Of a stretch of DNA of 64,000 bases, positions 51,400 to 60,143 are shown one piece after another (position 1 is the first letter of the stretch; each line of letters starts with the position of its first letter). The notes beneath the pieces were generated by a model. It was not told the DNA's origin, did not search any database, and was given only the letters and a program-made list of their open reading frames with translations. The translations under genes and the position numbers were made by a program. Source of the stretch: Mangrovicoccus sp049603835 (lineage in GTDB: Bacteria > Pseudomonadota > Alphaproteobacteria > Rhodobacterales > Rhodobacteraceae); assembly GCA_049603835.1 (NCBI GenBank), contig JBMYSZ010000011.1, forward strand, positions 41,382-105,381. Direction: 5' to 3'.

Positions 51400-52716
51400 G
51401 CCCAAAACCCCGGCCCCGAGAAGCCACAAGCTGGCTGGAAGGGGCACTGCGGCGGGGCTTGGGATGGGGGTAAATAGGCTTAAAAGGCTCGATGCATTTA
51501 GGGGCGCGGCGCTGGATAAGGCTTGGGGCGCGGCGTCGGCGGCGCGGGTATAGGCGTAGACTGCGCCACTTTTGGATCCATTTGTGCGATCGCCCGGTGC
51601 CCCGATCAAAATCGCGTCTAGGTCAAAAAGGATTTTAGCACCGTAGGAATCCCCGGATATTGCAGCGCTTGGGTAGAGCTTTCCAAGCACATTACCCATG
51701 ACATCAAAGGCATAGACCGAGCCGACGCTGCTGGGGGAAAAATGGCTGTCATATCGGGCACCAACCAAAACCACATCTCCGAAGATCGCAACTGAGGAGC
51801 CGAAAAAATCCTGATCCTCGCCATCCGGCGCGGTTAATTTTATCTGCTCTCCGGTGAGGAAATCGAAAATATAGGCTGCGCCCCTGTCATGGCCCCCTAG
51901 ATCTGCCCGTTGGGCGCCGATAACGGCATAGCGATCTGACAGGGCTAAACTATTCCCAAAATAGGAATTTTCCTCTGCATCATCGGGGGTGATTTTGACA
52001 AGTTGGGTTTGAGTTTCGATATCAAAGAGATAGGCGGCTCCCGCAAATTGACCGGCGATATCATGGCCCGATGTGCCGATCAGAGCATAATTCCCATAGG
52101 TCACGATATCCGAGCCGAACCGATCATATGGATCGATATCGTTCTGGCGCAGAACCCCTGTCTGCTCGCCGGTCGTTGTGTCAAACAAAAAGACTGCCCC
52201 AGCGGAATAGCCATCGGCCCCATCCCAGACCTCATTGGCGCCGACCAGAGCGGTATTCCCCGCGAGCGCGACCGAAACCCCGAAATTATCATATCCCAAG
52301 GCTTCATCGCTGGTCAGTTTGAATTTCTGTGCGCCGGTCTCTAGGTCAAAAACATATGCCGCGCCGCTATCGCGGGTGCTGCCTGTTGCGCGATAGGCAC
52401 CCACCAAAGCGGTTGAGCCTTCGACCGCGACGTCATTGCCGAAATAGGTATGGGCAACCGGGTCTTCTGGCAAAAGCTCGTAGGTTTGGGTGCCGGTTTC
52501 CATGTCAAAAACATAGGCCGATCCGTAATAGGCGGCGGGGATATTGCGCGAGGAGGCGCCCACCACGACTGTTTGGCCGGATTTGGCCATGGTTTTGCCG
52601 AAGCTGGCCAAGGGCACAGGGGCATCAGGGTAAATAATCGTTTCTTGAATTGTTGCGGCTTGGCTGGAGATCCCCAGGCTGCAAAAAACAACGCCATAAA
52701 TAGCCCGAAGGCGCAT
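51364..52716 (-). CDS. FG-GAP repeat protein with VPLPA-CTERM tail
   Basis: The 450-residue protein has a signal peptide (to about residue 21) and seven beta-propeller-like repeats of about 50 residues. Each has the pattern Y-F-G-x-x-V-A-x-x-G-x-x-A-L-V-G-A followed by G-A-A-Y-x-F-D-x-x-T-G, as in FG-GAP/integrin-like propellers. The C-terminus is a sorting tail, AVPLPASLWLLGAGVLGL then R-x-R-G-L-R-A-R. It should be a surface or exported protein of unknown partner. The gene ends inside the 3' end of pyrF. Confidence 0.85.
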   Translation of the reverse strand: MRLRAIYGVVFCSLGISSQAATIQETIIYPDAPVPLASFGKTMAKSGQTVVVGASSRNIPAAYYGSAYVFDMETGTQTYELLPEDPVAHTYFGNDVAVEGSTALVGAYRATGSTRDSGAAYVFDLETGAQKFKLTSDEALGYDNFGVSVALAGNTALVGANEVWDGADGYSAGAVFLFDTTTGEQTGVLRQNDIDPYDRFGSDIVTYGNYALIGTSGHDIAGQFAGAAYLFDIETQTQLVKITPDDAEENSYFGNSLALSDRYAVIGAQRADLGGHDRGAAYIFDFLTGEQIKLTAPDGEDQDFFGSSVAIFGDVVLVGARYDSHFSPSSVGSVYAFDVMGNVLGKLYPSAAISGDSYGAKILFDLDAILIGAPGDRTNGSKSGAVYAYTRAADAAPQALSSAAPLNASSLLSLFTPIPSPAAVPLPASLWLLGAGVLGLSIRTRGLRAR

Positions 52717-52847
52717 ATTGTATCCCTCGCATCTCCGTCCTTGAAAAAATAGCTTACAGTACGTTAACCTTTCGGCAGCTGTGCGGCAGTGGTCAAGAGA
52801 TATATTTATAAACCCAATTATTTATTGGGTGCGCTTCGCTAGGAGAG

Positions 52848-53699
52848 CTAAAGCATCGCCTTTAGGCCATCGCGATAGCTGGGATATTTTAGAGTGACCC
52901 CCAGCTCTTGCTTGATTCGGTCATTTCGAACCTTCTTGCTTTCCGCATAAAAACTGCGCGCCATTGGGGTCATATCTGCTGTTTCAAATGATTCTTCCGG
53001 CGGCAGAGGGCATCCCAAAAGCTCGGCAGCATGGCCGATCACATCCTGTGGCGGGGCGGGATCATCATCGCAAACATTATAAATTGCACCGGGATTCGGG
53101 CGCGCGATAGAGGCGGCTAGGGTTTGGGCGATGTCGTGCACATGGATTCGGCTGAAAACCTGTCCGGGTTTTATGATCCGCCGGGCGGTGCCTGCGCGGA
53201 CTTTAGCAAATGGTCCGCGTTCGGGGCCGTAAATCCCGGCCAATCTGAAAATATGTAAGGGCAGGCCCGCGCTTTGCGCCAAGTCTTGCCAGGCAGATTC
53301 GGCAGCGACTCGCCATGCGCCGCGTTTGGTGGCTGGGGTCAGAGCGGTGGATTCGTCGACCCATGCGCCATCATGATTTCCGTAAACGCCGGTGGTTGAA
53401 AGATATCCGACCCAAGCGAAATCCGATCCACGACTTTCCAATTTGTCGCGAAATTCGCCTAAGACCGGGTCCCCTGCCTCTCCGGGTGCTGTTGAAATTA
53501 GAATATGGCTGGCTTGGTCGAGCGCCTCGGATAGATCATCCCCAGGCCAGATTTTTGCAGCGATACCGCTTTGGGCCAGCTTTTGCGCTTTTTCCGCAGA
53601 CCGAGTCGTTCCCGTAACCGTCCAGCCCATAGGCAGCAGTAATTGCGCCAGTGCCTGGGCCGAATAGCCGTGACCGAAAGAAAGAAGATGTCCTGACAC
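52848..53699 (-). CDS. NAD-dependent epimerase-like SDR protein (YeeZ type)
   Basis: The 283-residue protein has an atypical short-chain dehydrogenase fold. The nucleotide loop is GHGYSAQALAQLL near residue 9 (a G-x-G-Y-x-G-like form), YLSTTGVYGNHDGAWVDE near 98 carries the S/T-Y region, and FRLAGIYGPERGP near 151 is the family's next landmark. The usual Y-x-x-x-K is replaced by a K-R-G-A-W-R segment, as in YeeZ-like proteins. Reaction unknown. It lies nine bases before the outer-membrane protein gene on the same strand. Confidence 0.84.
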   Translation of the reverse strand: MSGHLLSFGHGYSAQALAQLLLPMGWTVTGTTRSAEKAQKLAQSGIAAKIWPGDDLSEALDQASHILISTAPGEAGDPVLGEFRDKLESRGSDFAWVGYLSTTGVYGNHDGAWVDESTALTPATKRGAWRVAAESAWQDLAQSAGLPLHIFRLAGIYGPERGPFAKVRAGTARRIIKPGQVFSRIHVHDIAQTLAASIARPNPGAIYNVCDDDPAPPQDVIGHAAELLGCPLPPEESFETADMTPMARSFYAESKKVRNDRIKQELGVTLKYPSYRDGLKAML

Positions 53700-53708
53700 A
53701 GGATAGGC

Positions 53709-54392
53709 TTAGAAGTTGAAGCTCACGCCTAGATTAAGCGCATTGGTGACGATATTGGTTTCCAGCTCGCCGCCATTATCCAGATCCGCCGTATTTTGCG
53801 AATAGCTGCCTTTGTATTCGCCGAAGACGCGCCAGCTGTCACTCAGGTCATAGGTTACACCGGCAATCCATTGCACAGCTGGGCCTGTATATTGATATTC
53901 AAAGGTTTTCCCGCCAGCCGTTTGAATATCCACATGCGGGATAGCCACGCCAACACCGCCGCCAATATAAGGAGTCCAGCGTCGGGTTTCGCCTTGGAAG
54001 CGCCGGAAAACGTTCAAAGTCAGAAGGTTAAGGCCATCGGTGAATTCCAGCCTTTCAAAGCCTTCTTCTTCGCGGGTTTCGTCATCAGCATAGACTTTGG
54101 CATGGTTGAACTCGATGCCATAGCCAATGTTTTTCGCATCCGGCCACCAAGTCCCGCGCAAACCCCAATAAGGTGGCAATTCAAGCGATTTGCCTTCCCA
54201 ACCAGCGGTGAACTTAAATTGGCCTATGCCGCCGGGATCATTGCCCTCGACCACAGAATGGGGAGAGGTCTGAAAACCACTATATACAGTCAGCTCAAAT
54301 TCCGCCTTCGCCGCAGACGCGGTGAAGATCCCAAGCGCAAGAAGCGTCAGGGTGAGCATGAGCAGCGAGTAGAGTGGTCTTCCAAGCGTCAT
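53709..54392 (-). CDS. Outer-membrane beta-barrel, lipid A oxidase (LpxQ)-like
   Basis: The 227-residue protein has a signal peptide (to about residue 30, cleavage after AKA) and alternating amphipathic strands ending in the terminal Phe of an outer-membrane barrel (LGVSFNF). The order Y-S-G-F-Q-T-S-P-H-S, A-G-W-E-G-K-S-L-E-L-P-P-Y-W-G, R-x-T-W-W, F-N-H-A-K-V-Y-A-D-D, L-E-F-T-D-G-L-N and T-P-Y-I-G-G-G-V-G-V resembles Rhizobium LpxQ, which oxidises the proximal glucosamine of lipid A to 2-aminogluconate. Resemblance is from memory of the family, so the specific activity is a moderate-confidence inference. Confidence 0.65.
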   Translation of the reverse strand: MTLGRPLYSLLMLTLTLLALGIFTASAAKAEFELTVYSGFQTSPHSVVEGNDPGGIGQFKFTAGWEGKSLELPPYWGLRGTWWPDAKNIGYGIEFNHAKVYADDETREEEGFERLEFTDGLNLLTLNVFRRFQGETRRWTPYIGGGVGVAIPHVDIQTAGGKTFEYQYTGPAVQWIAGVTYDLSDSWRVFGEYKGSYSQNTADLDNGGELETNIVTNALNLGVSFNF

Positions 54393-54704
54393 CGTATAAA
54401 GTCCATACAGGCCAGATTAACCTAGCCAGGGATGTTTACCAAAAGATTGCGCCTCTCATACGCGAAAACTTGGAAAATAAAAGTTAGCCTGCCGAAAGAG
54501 TGATCGGTGTTTGTGGCTTTCTCGCAATGGCGGCATGGCTGCCCTAGGGTCCATAAAGTTAATTCCGCGACGTTTCGTCCCAACGCGCTAGAATGTCCGC
54601 TGGACGCCCCCATGCGCGGACCATAATCACGTCACCATTCGGATCGGGGACACCCGATTCATTTCCTGTCGGCATTCGCGACAATAAGAACCGGAGAATT
54701 TCTC
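54393..54704. other. Intergenic region between the beta-barrel gene and petA
   Basis: These 312 bp divide divergent genes and carry no open frame that resembles a gene. ATCGGG-GACA-CCCGAT (54643-54658) is a small perfect hairpin in the petA leader. AGGATT- and TTTATG-like words are present, but no promoter could be assigned with confidence. Confidence 0.4.
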
Positions 54705-55265
54705 GTGTCCCACGCAGACGATCACGAAGGCACCCGCCGAGACTTTCTGTACTACGCCACAGCAGGCGCGGGCGCAGTGGCGACGGGCGCAGCGGTCTGG
54801 CCATTGGTCAACCAAATGAACCCAAGCGCCGATGTCCAAGCACTGTCCTCTATCCGCGTCCCCGTTGGTGACGTAGCGCCTGGCACGCAGATCACGGTGA
54901 AATGGCTGGGCAAGCCTGTCTTTATCCGCCGCCGCACCGAAGAAGAAATCTCGGAAGCCCGCGCAGTTGAAATGAGCGATCTGGTCGACACCAATGCGCG
55001 CAACGGCAATATCGATCCAAGTGCCGACGCATCCGATGAAAACCGCGCGTTGAGCGAAGATGGCGAATGGCTGGTGATGATGGGCGTGTGCACCCATTTG
55101 GGCTGCGTGCCGCTAGGCGATGCTGGCGATTATCACGGCTGGTTCTGCCCTTGCCACGGGTCGCATTATGATACTTCGGGCCGGATCCGCAAAGGCCCCG
55201 CACCAGAGAACCTGCCGGTTCCGGTCGCAGAATTCACCAGCGAAACCGAAATCAAACTCGGTTAA
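54705..55265 (+). CDS. petA: Rieske iron-sulfur subunit of cytochrome bc1
   Basis: The 186-residue subunit carries the [2Fe-2S] Rieske cluster that accepts electrons from ubiquinol. A Tat-like N-terminus (TRRDFLYYATAGAGAVATG) forms the membrane anchor. The cluster ligands are in GVCTHLGCVP near residue 126 and CPCHGSHYD near 149. The GTG start has GGAG nine bases before. It is the first gene of the fbcFBC-type operon, 14 bp before petB. Confidence 0.97.
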   Translation: MSHADDHEGTRRDFLYYATAGAGAVATGAAVWPLVNQMNPSADVQALSSIRVPVGDVAPGTQITVKWLGKPVFIRRRTEEEISEARAVEMSDLVDTNARNGNIDPSADASDENRALSEDGEWLVMMGVCTHLGCVPLGDAGDYHGWFCPCHGSHYDTSGRIRKGPAPENLPVPVAEFTSETEIKLG

Positions 55266-55279
55266 GGGAGCAAGCCAGT

Positions 55280-56629
55280 ATGTCCGGAATTCCTCACGAT
55301 CATTACGAGCCGACAACCGGCGCCGAGAAGTGGCTGCATTCGCGCCTGCCGATCGTCGGTTTGCTCTATGATACCATTATGATCCCCACGCCTAAGAACC
55401 TGAATTGGATGTGGATTTGGGGTATCATCCTCACCTTCTGCCTGGCGTTGCAAATCATCACCGGCATTGTTTTGGTGATGCATTACACGCCGCATGTTGA
55501 CCTGGCCTTCGCCTCGGTTGAGCATATCATGCGTAACGTCAATGGCGGCCATATGCTGCGCTACCTGCATGCAAACGGCGCGTCGCTGTTCTTTGTTGCG
55601 GTTTACCTGCATATCTTCCGCGGCCTGTTTTATGGCTCTTACAAGTCGCCGCGCGAAATCACCTGGATTGTCGGCATGCTGATCTATCTAGCGATGATGG
55701 GCACGGCCTTTATGGGCTATGTTCTGCCATGGGGTCAGATGTCCTTCTGGGGTGCGACCGTGATCACCGGCCTGTTTGGCGCGATCCCGTTCATCGGTGA
55801 GCCGATCCAAACCTGGCTGCTGGGTGGACCGGCGGTTGATAACGCGACGTTGAACCGCTTCTTCTCGCTGCACTACCTACTGCCCTTCGTGATTGCAGCT
55901 TTGGTTGCGGTGCATATCTGGGCCTTCCACACCACCGGCAATAACAACCCGTCGGGTGTTCCGGTGCGGACCGGCTCTAAAGAAGAGGCCAAGAAAGACA
56001 CGGTTCCGTTCTGGCCTTACTTCGTGATCAAGGATCTGTTCGCTCTGGCGGTTGTCCTGGTCGTATTCTTTGCGATTGTTGGCTTCATGCCGAACTATCT
56101 GGGCCACCCGGATAACTATATCGAAGCGAACCCGCTGGCGACCCCGGCGCATATCGTTCCAGAATGGTACTTCCTGCCCTTCTACGCCATCCTGCGCGCC
56201 TTCACCGGTGATGTTTGGATCGTTATGGCGGCGGAATGGATCACCTTTGGCATTGTTGACGCCAAGTTCTTTGGTGTTGTTGCGATGTTCGGCGCGATCC
56301 TGGCCATGGCTCTGGCACCTTGGCTGGATACGTCTTCGGTTCGCTCGGGTCGTTATCGCCCGCAGTTCAAATGGTGGTTCTACCTGCTCTGCATCGATTT
56401 CATGGCCCTGATGTGGCTGGGTGCGATGCCGGCCGAAGAGCCTTATGCAACCTTCTCGCTGATCGCTTCGGCCTATTGGTTCGCTTATTTCTTCGTGATC
56501 TTGCCGCTTCTGGGTGTGATCGAGAAACCGCTGCCGCAGGTTGACACAATCGAAGCCGATTTCATCGACCATTATGGTCACGAAAAAGAAGCAAAGAAGA
56601 CGCTGACTGCGTCGGTTCCGGCTGAGTAA
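55280..56629 (+). CDS. petB: Cytochrome b of the bc1 complex
   Basis: The 449-residue integral membrane subunit binds two b haems and has the Qo and Qi sites. It shows the paired His ligands in GGHMLRYLHANGAS near residue 93 and in LPFVIAALVAVHIWAFHTTG near 200, the PEWY motif (VPEWYFLPFYAILRAF) near 293, and eight membrane helices. An HDHY-like start and a C-terminal Lys/Glu-rich tail are normal. AAGGGAG lies upstream. It lies between petA and petC. Confidence 0.98.
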   Translation: MSGIPHDHYEPTTGAEKWLHSRLPIVGLLYDTIMIPTPKNLNWMWIWGIILTFCLALQIITGIVLVMHYTPHVDLAFASVEHIMRNVNGGHMLRYLHANGASLFFVAVYLHIFRGLFYGSYKSPREITWIVGMLIYLAMMGTAFMGYVLPWGQMSFWGATVITGLFGAIPFIGEPIQTWLLGGPAVDNATLNRFFSLHYLLPFVIAALVAVHIWAFHTTGNNNPSGVPVRTGSKEEAKKDTVPFWPYFVIKDLFALAVVLVVFFAIVGFMPNYLGHPDNYIEANPLATPAHIVPEWYFLPFYAILRAFTGDVWIVMAAEWITFGIVDAKFFGVVAMFGAILAMALAPWLDTSSVRSGRYRPQFKWWFYLLCIDFMALMWLGAMPAEEPYATFSLIASAYWFAYFFVILPLLGVIEKPLPQVDTIEADFIDHYGHEKEAKKTLTASVPAE

Positions 56630-56647
56630 GAAAAGGACGTGCGTATC

Positions 56648-57451
56648 ATGATCCGCAAACTGACCATCACTGCTGTTGCCGCGCTGTCTTTGACAGCCGG
56701 TGCAGCCCTCGCAGCCGGTGGCGAAGGCCATATCCACGATCACTCCTTCTCTTTCGAAGGTCCGTTCGGCAAATACGACCAAAACCAGCTTCAGCGTGGT
56801 TTGCAGGTATTCACCGAGGTTTGCTCGGCCTGTCACGGTCTGAAATTTGTGCCACTGCGGACTTTGGGTGATGACGGTGGTCCGGCGCTTCCCGAAGATC
56901 AGGTTCGTGCCTATGCTGGCGCAATCGAGATCTATGACGCCGAGCTGGATGATTACCGTCCGGCCGTGCCGACAGATCACTTCCCGAAAGGCGGCGTTGA
57001 AAACGCACCTGACCTGAGCCTGATGGCAAAGGCACGTGCGGGTTTCCATGGCCCTTATGGCCTGGGCATCAACCAGTTCTTCAAAGGTATCGGTGGCCCG
57101 GAATATATCCATTCGATCCTCACCGGTTATACTGGCGAAGAGAAGATGCAGGCTGGCACCACCTTCTATGAAAACACCGCTTTCCCAGGGGGATGGATCG
57201 CCATGGCACCGCCGCTTTACGGTGATGACGTGGAATTCGCCGATGGATCGTCTACAGAAATCGAAGCGATTGCAGCTGATGTTGCAGCCTTCCTGATGTG
57301 GACGGCTGAGCCGAAAATGATGGCACGTAAAGAAGCCGGCCTGACAGCTGTGACCTTCCTGATTGTGTTGTCGGTTCTGCTTTACCTCACCAATAAGCGC
57401 ATCTGGGCGCCGGTGAAGAAAGCCGCCAAAACGGCCGCAGCGGCGGAGTAA
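56648..57451 (+). CDS. petC: Cytochrome c1 of the bc1 complex
   Basis: Cytochrome c1 passes electrons from the Rieske protein to cytochrome c. The 267-residue protein has a signal peptide (to about residue 21, cleavage after LAA), the haem c site CSACHGLKF near residue 58, a Met ligand region in GWIAMAPPLYGDDVEF near 183, and a C-terminal membrane anchor (about 234-252). The ATG at 56648 is preferred over the GTG nine bases before, since AAGGA is better spaced. A strong terminator follows. Confidence 0.97.
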   Translation: MIRKLTITAVAALSLTAGAALAAGGEGHIHDHSFSFEGPFGKYDQNQLQRGLQVFTEVCSACHGLKFVPLRTLGDDGGPALPEDQVRAYAGAIEIYDAELDDYRPAVPTDHFPKGGVENAPDLSLMAKARAGFHGPYGLGINQFFKGIGGPEYIHSILTGYTGEEKMQAGTTFYENTAFPGGWIAMAPPLYGDDVEFADGSSTEIEAIAADVAAFLMWTAEPKMMARKEAGLTAVTFLIVLSVLLYLTNKRIWAPVKKAAKTAAAAE

Positions 57452-57473
57452 TCCTCGCTCATAAGCAATTTCG

Positions 57474-57510
57474 AAACGGCGCTCCGGTCTTCGGGGCGCC
57501 GTTTTCGTTT
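57474..57510 (+). terminator. Rho-independent terminator of petABC
   Basis: AAACGGCGC and GCGCCGTTT form a 9-bp perfect stem around a 13-base loop, with TTTTCGTTT from the end of the stem onward. It begins 22 bases after the petC stop. Confidence 0.85.
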
Positions 57511-57585
57511 GGCTTGCTGCTTTCGTTCTCTTGAGCCCCTGGGATGAAAGCCCTAAACGGGCGCGAGCAAAAGGGAGCCCGCAGC

Positions 57586-58689
57586 ATGTCGATGAACTCA
57601 TTCGGTCATCTTTTCCGCGTCACCACCTGGGGCGAGAGCCACGGGCCCGCTTTGGGCGCGACGGTGGATGGTTGCCCTCCTGGCGTGCCGATCGAGGCGG
57701 AAGCGCTGCAAGTTTGGCTCGATAAGCGTAAGCCGGGGCAGAATAAGTTCACCACCCAACGGCGCGAAGCCGATGAGGTCGAAATTCTGTCGGGCGTCTT
57801 CGAGGGTGTCTCGACCGGCACGCCGATCCAGTTGATGATCCGCAACACGGATCAGCGGAGCAAAGATTACGGCGATATTGCCGAGAAATTCCGCCCCGGC
57901 CATGCGGATATCACCTATTGGCAGAAATACGGTATTCGCGATTACCGTGGCGGCGGGCGCTCTTCCGCGCGCGAAACTGCGGCGCGGGTGGCGGCTGGCG
58001 GTGTGGCCCGCGCGGCTCTGGCCGAGCTGGTGCCGGGGCTGTCCATCACTGGCGCAATGGTGCAGATGGGGCCGCATAAGATTGACTATGCCGCTTGGGA
58101 TGACGCCCAAATCGCGCAAAACCCGTTTTGGACCCCAGATGCCGCTGCAGCGGCCCATTGGGCGGACTATCTTGATGAGCTGCGTAAATCGGGCGAAAGC
58201 GTGGGCGCGGTGATTGAGCTGCGGGCGAAAGGGGCGCCTGCGGGGCTTGGCGCGCCGATCTATGGCAAGCTCGATACCGATCTGGCGGCGGCGATGATGT
58301 CGATCAATGCGGTGAAAGCGGTTGAGATCGGTGATGGCATGGCGGCGGCAGCGCTGACTGGTACGGAAAATGCCGATGAAATCGCTATGGGCCCCGATGG
58401 CCCGGCATATAGCTCAAACCATGCGGGCGGCATTTTGGGCGGGATTTCAACCGGCCAAGAGCTGGTGGTGCGTTTTGCTGTCAAGCCAACCTCTTCGATC
58501 CTGACCACGCGCAAAACAATTACCAAGGCCGGGGAGCCTGCCGAGATTATCACCAAGGGTCGCCATGATCCTTGCGTGGGCATCCGCGCCGTGCCTGTGG
58601 GAGAGGCGATGATGGCCTGTGTGCTGCTCGACCACCTGCTCTTGCATCGCGGTCAGGTGGGCGAGGGGCTGCGCGGCCAAATCGGCTAA
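57586..58689 (+). CDS. aroC: Chorismate synthase
   Basis: AroC makes chorismate from EPSP with reduced FMN. The 367-residue enzyme has the start SFGHLFRVTTWGESHGPALGA, the RPGHADITYWQKYGIRDYRGGGRSSARETAARVAAG-type block near residue 105 (with G-H-A-D and G-G-R-S-S-A-R-E), and GGILGGISTGQ near 285. It matches the family throughout. The ATG at 57586 is preceded by AAAGGGAG; an in-frame ATG 42 bases before has no such site. It stands alone after the pet terminator. Confidence 0.97.
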   Translation: MSMNSFGHLFRVTTWGESHGPALGATVDGCPPGVPIEAEALQVWLDKRKPGQNKFTTQRREADEVEILSGVFEGVSTGTPIQLMIRNTDQRSKDYGDIAEKFRPGHADITYWQKYGIRDYRGGGRSSARETAARVAAGGVARAALAELVPGLSITGAMVQMGPHKIDYAAWDDAQIAQNPFWTPDAAAAAHWADYLDELRKSGESVGAVIELRAKGAPAGLGAPIYGKLDTDLAAAMMSINAVKAVEIGDGMAAAALTGTENADEIAMGPDGPAYSSNHAGGILGGISTGQELVVRFAVKPTSSILTTRKTITKAGEPAEIITKGRHDPCVGIRAVPVGEAMMACVLLDHLLLHRGQVGEGLRGQIG

Positions 58690-58716
58690 AGCGGTTCGAG
58701 TAAGGCTAAAAGCCGC

Positions 58717-59622
58717 TCAACCCGCCCGTGAGGTCTGGACTAGGAAAATCCCAATCGTCGCGATGGCCACGCCTATGGCATCGCTCCAGCCCACGGGCTC
58801 GCCCAGCAGGGCCCAGGCTATGGCCACACCGAAAACCGGGTTCAGGAAGTGATAAGTGGCGGCGCGCACCGCCCCGATCCGCCCCACCAGCAGAAACCAG
58901 ACCAGAGTTGCCGCTAGGCCAGGGATCAGCGTGGTATAGAGGAAAGCAAGGGTGAGGCGGGACTCCCAGGGGATCGCCCAGGGCTCCAGCAGTGCGCTGA
59001 TCGCCCCGAGTGAGACCGCGCCCACAAGCATCTGCGCCCCGACCACCATCAGCAAATTGCCCCCAGCCGAGGCGCCGCGCACCACCAAAGTAGCCACGGC
59101 CAGAGCGGTGACCCCAATCCCGCAAAGCGCCAGACCAAAGAGATCAGCGCCGCCCTGCACCCGCGTACCCATGATCAGTGCGACCCCGGCAATCCCAGCC
59201 GCTAGCCCGGCCCAGCCCAGCGGCGAGACACGCTGACCAAAAACAGCAAAGCCGATAATCGCCACCAAAAGCGGCATGGTCGAGGCCATGATCGCCGCGA
59301 GCGAGGCAGGCACAGTTTGCATGGCCAGGAAATAGAGGCCGAGATAAAGCGTGTTTTGGCAGAGCCCAAAAATCACCGTGGCCCGCCATCCGGCCCGATC
59401 AAGCCGCAGCCTTTGCCCCATGGTCCAGCCAATCCCCAAGGCCAAAAGCCCAGAGACCAGAAAGCGCAGCGATAAGGTGGTAAGCGGCGGGGCGGTTTCC
59501 ACAATGATCCGCGCCGATGTAAAGGCCGAGGACCACATAAAGGCAAAGCCCAAACCAAGGGCTAGGGACAGCGGATCCCAGATGCGAGCTGTCGTGGTAT
59601 TGGACGTTGAAATAGGGGGCAT
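58717..59622 (-). CDS. EamA-family (DMT) transporter
   Basis: The roughly 300-residue protein has ten hydrophobic helices in two homologous EamA halves (about 18-140 and 150-295). F-M-W-S-S-A-F near the first helix and S-L-R-F-L at helix two are visible, and G-x-x-A-T-x-x-W-F-L-L-V-G-R-I-G and L-N-P-V-F-G-V near the end are typical of RhaT/YdcZ-like exporters. The substrate cannot be read from sequence. The start at 59622 is uncertain: no good ribosome-binding site is seen here or at the in-frame TTG 18 bases upstream. Confidence 0.84.
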   Translation of the reverse strand: MPPISTSNTTTARIWDPLSLALGLGFAFMWSSAFTSARIIVETAPPLTTLSLRFLVSGLLALGIGWTMGQRLRLDRAGWRATVIFGLCQNTLYLGLYFLAMQTVPASLAAIMASTMPLLVAIIGFAVFGQRVSPLGWAGLAAGIAGVALIMGTRVQGGADLFGLALCGIGVTALAVATLVVRGASAGGNLLMVVGAQMLVGAVSLGAISALLEPWAIPWESRLTLAFLYTTLIPGLAATLVWFLLVGRIGAVRAATYHFLNPVFGVAIAWALLGEPVGWSDAIGVAIATIGIFLVQTSRAG

Positions 59623-59721
59623 GACTGGTGGCGACCGCAAATAGTTAACACCAGTCTTCCTTTGCTCGCCCGGCGGCCAAGCGCAAGCATTGATCCAGGC
59701 TCGCGCCGCCGGGGGCAGCTG

Positions 59722-60009
59722 CTATGCGTTCACGCTGTCTTTCAGCGCTTTCGCAATGGTGATTTTCACCTGGCGATCCGCATCTTTCTTAATCTCTTCG
59801 CCGGTGCGCGGGTTGCGCACCATGCGTTCTGGCCGCTCACGGCAATAGATTTTGCCAACTCCTGGAAGCGTCACGGCACCGCCCTGAGCAACTTCGCGGG
59901 TGATCAGATCTGCAATTGCCTCTAGCGCCTGCCCAGCAGTTTTCTTATCCGTTTCCATCTGCTCAGCCAGCGCTGAAACCAGCTGAGTTTTCGTCATCGG
60001 TTTTGTCAT
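59722..60009 (-). CDS. HU-family DNA-binding protein
   Basis: The 95-residue protein is a bacterial histone-like protein. It shows an N-terminal helical pair (TKTQLVSALAEQMETDKKTAGQ), the G-A-V-T-L-P-G-V-G-K core strand, and the DNA-arm region with R-x-x-R-M-V-R-N-P-R-T-G-E-E-I, the P-containing tip found in HU/IHF. The DNA arm starts with a Cys-Arg (YCRERPER) instead of the common F-E-V-R, so it is a divergent member. A palindrome overlaps its probable promoter. GGGAG precedes the ATG. Confidence 0.92.
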   Translation of the reverse strand: MTKPMTKTQLVSALAEQMETDKKTAGQALEAIADLITREVAQGGAVTLPGVGKIYCRERPERMVRNPRTGEEIKKDADRQVKITIAKALKDSVNA

Positions 60010-60061
60010 TTACTTACTCCCTTACTGGACCGACGCCCATATTTGATGGAATCATAAAGTC

Positions 60062-60076
60062 AACGGGATTCCCGTT
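60062..60076. promoter_or_regulatory. Perfect 15-bp palindrome in the HU promoter
   Basis: AACGGGA-T-TCCCGTT is a perfect 7-1-7 palindrome 53 bp before the HU start. On the minus strand its end runs into TTGACT, a -35-like word, with TATGGG 16 bases on. A further TCCCGT half-site lies at 60081-60086. This looks like a repressor operator. Confidence 0.5.
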
Positions 60077-60143
60077 ACAATCCCGTGTGCTTGACAAATT
60101 GGTGCACCGCCGGTTTTTTCAGGGGATAAGTTGTTCAATGGCA

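Noticed and set aside
55877..57601. A 574-codon open frame on the minus strand across petB and petC
   Set aside because: It lies fully antisense to two unmistakable cytochrome genes; its predicted protein is Arg/His-rich with no fold, as expected for the mirror of GC-rich codons.
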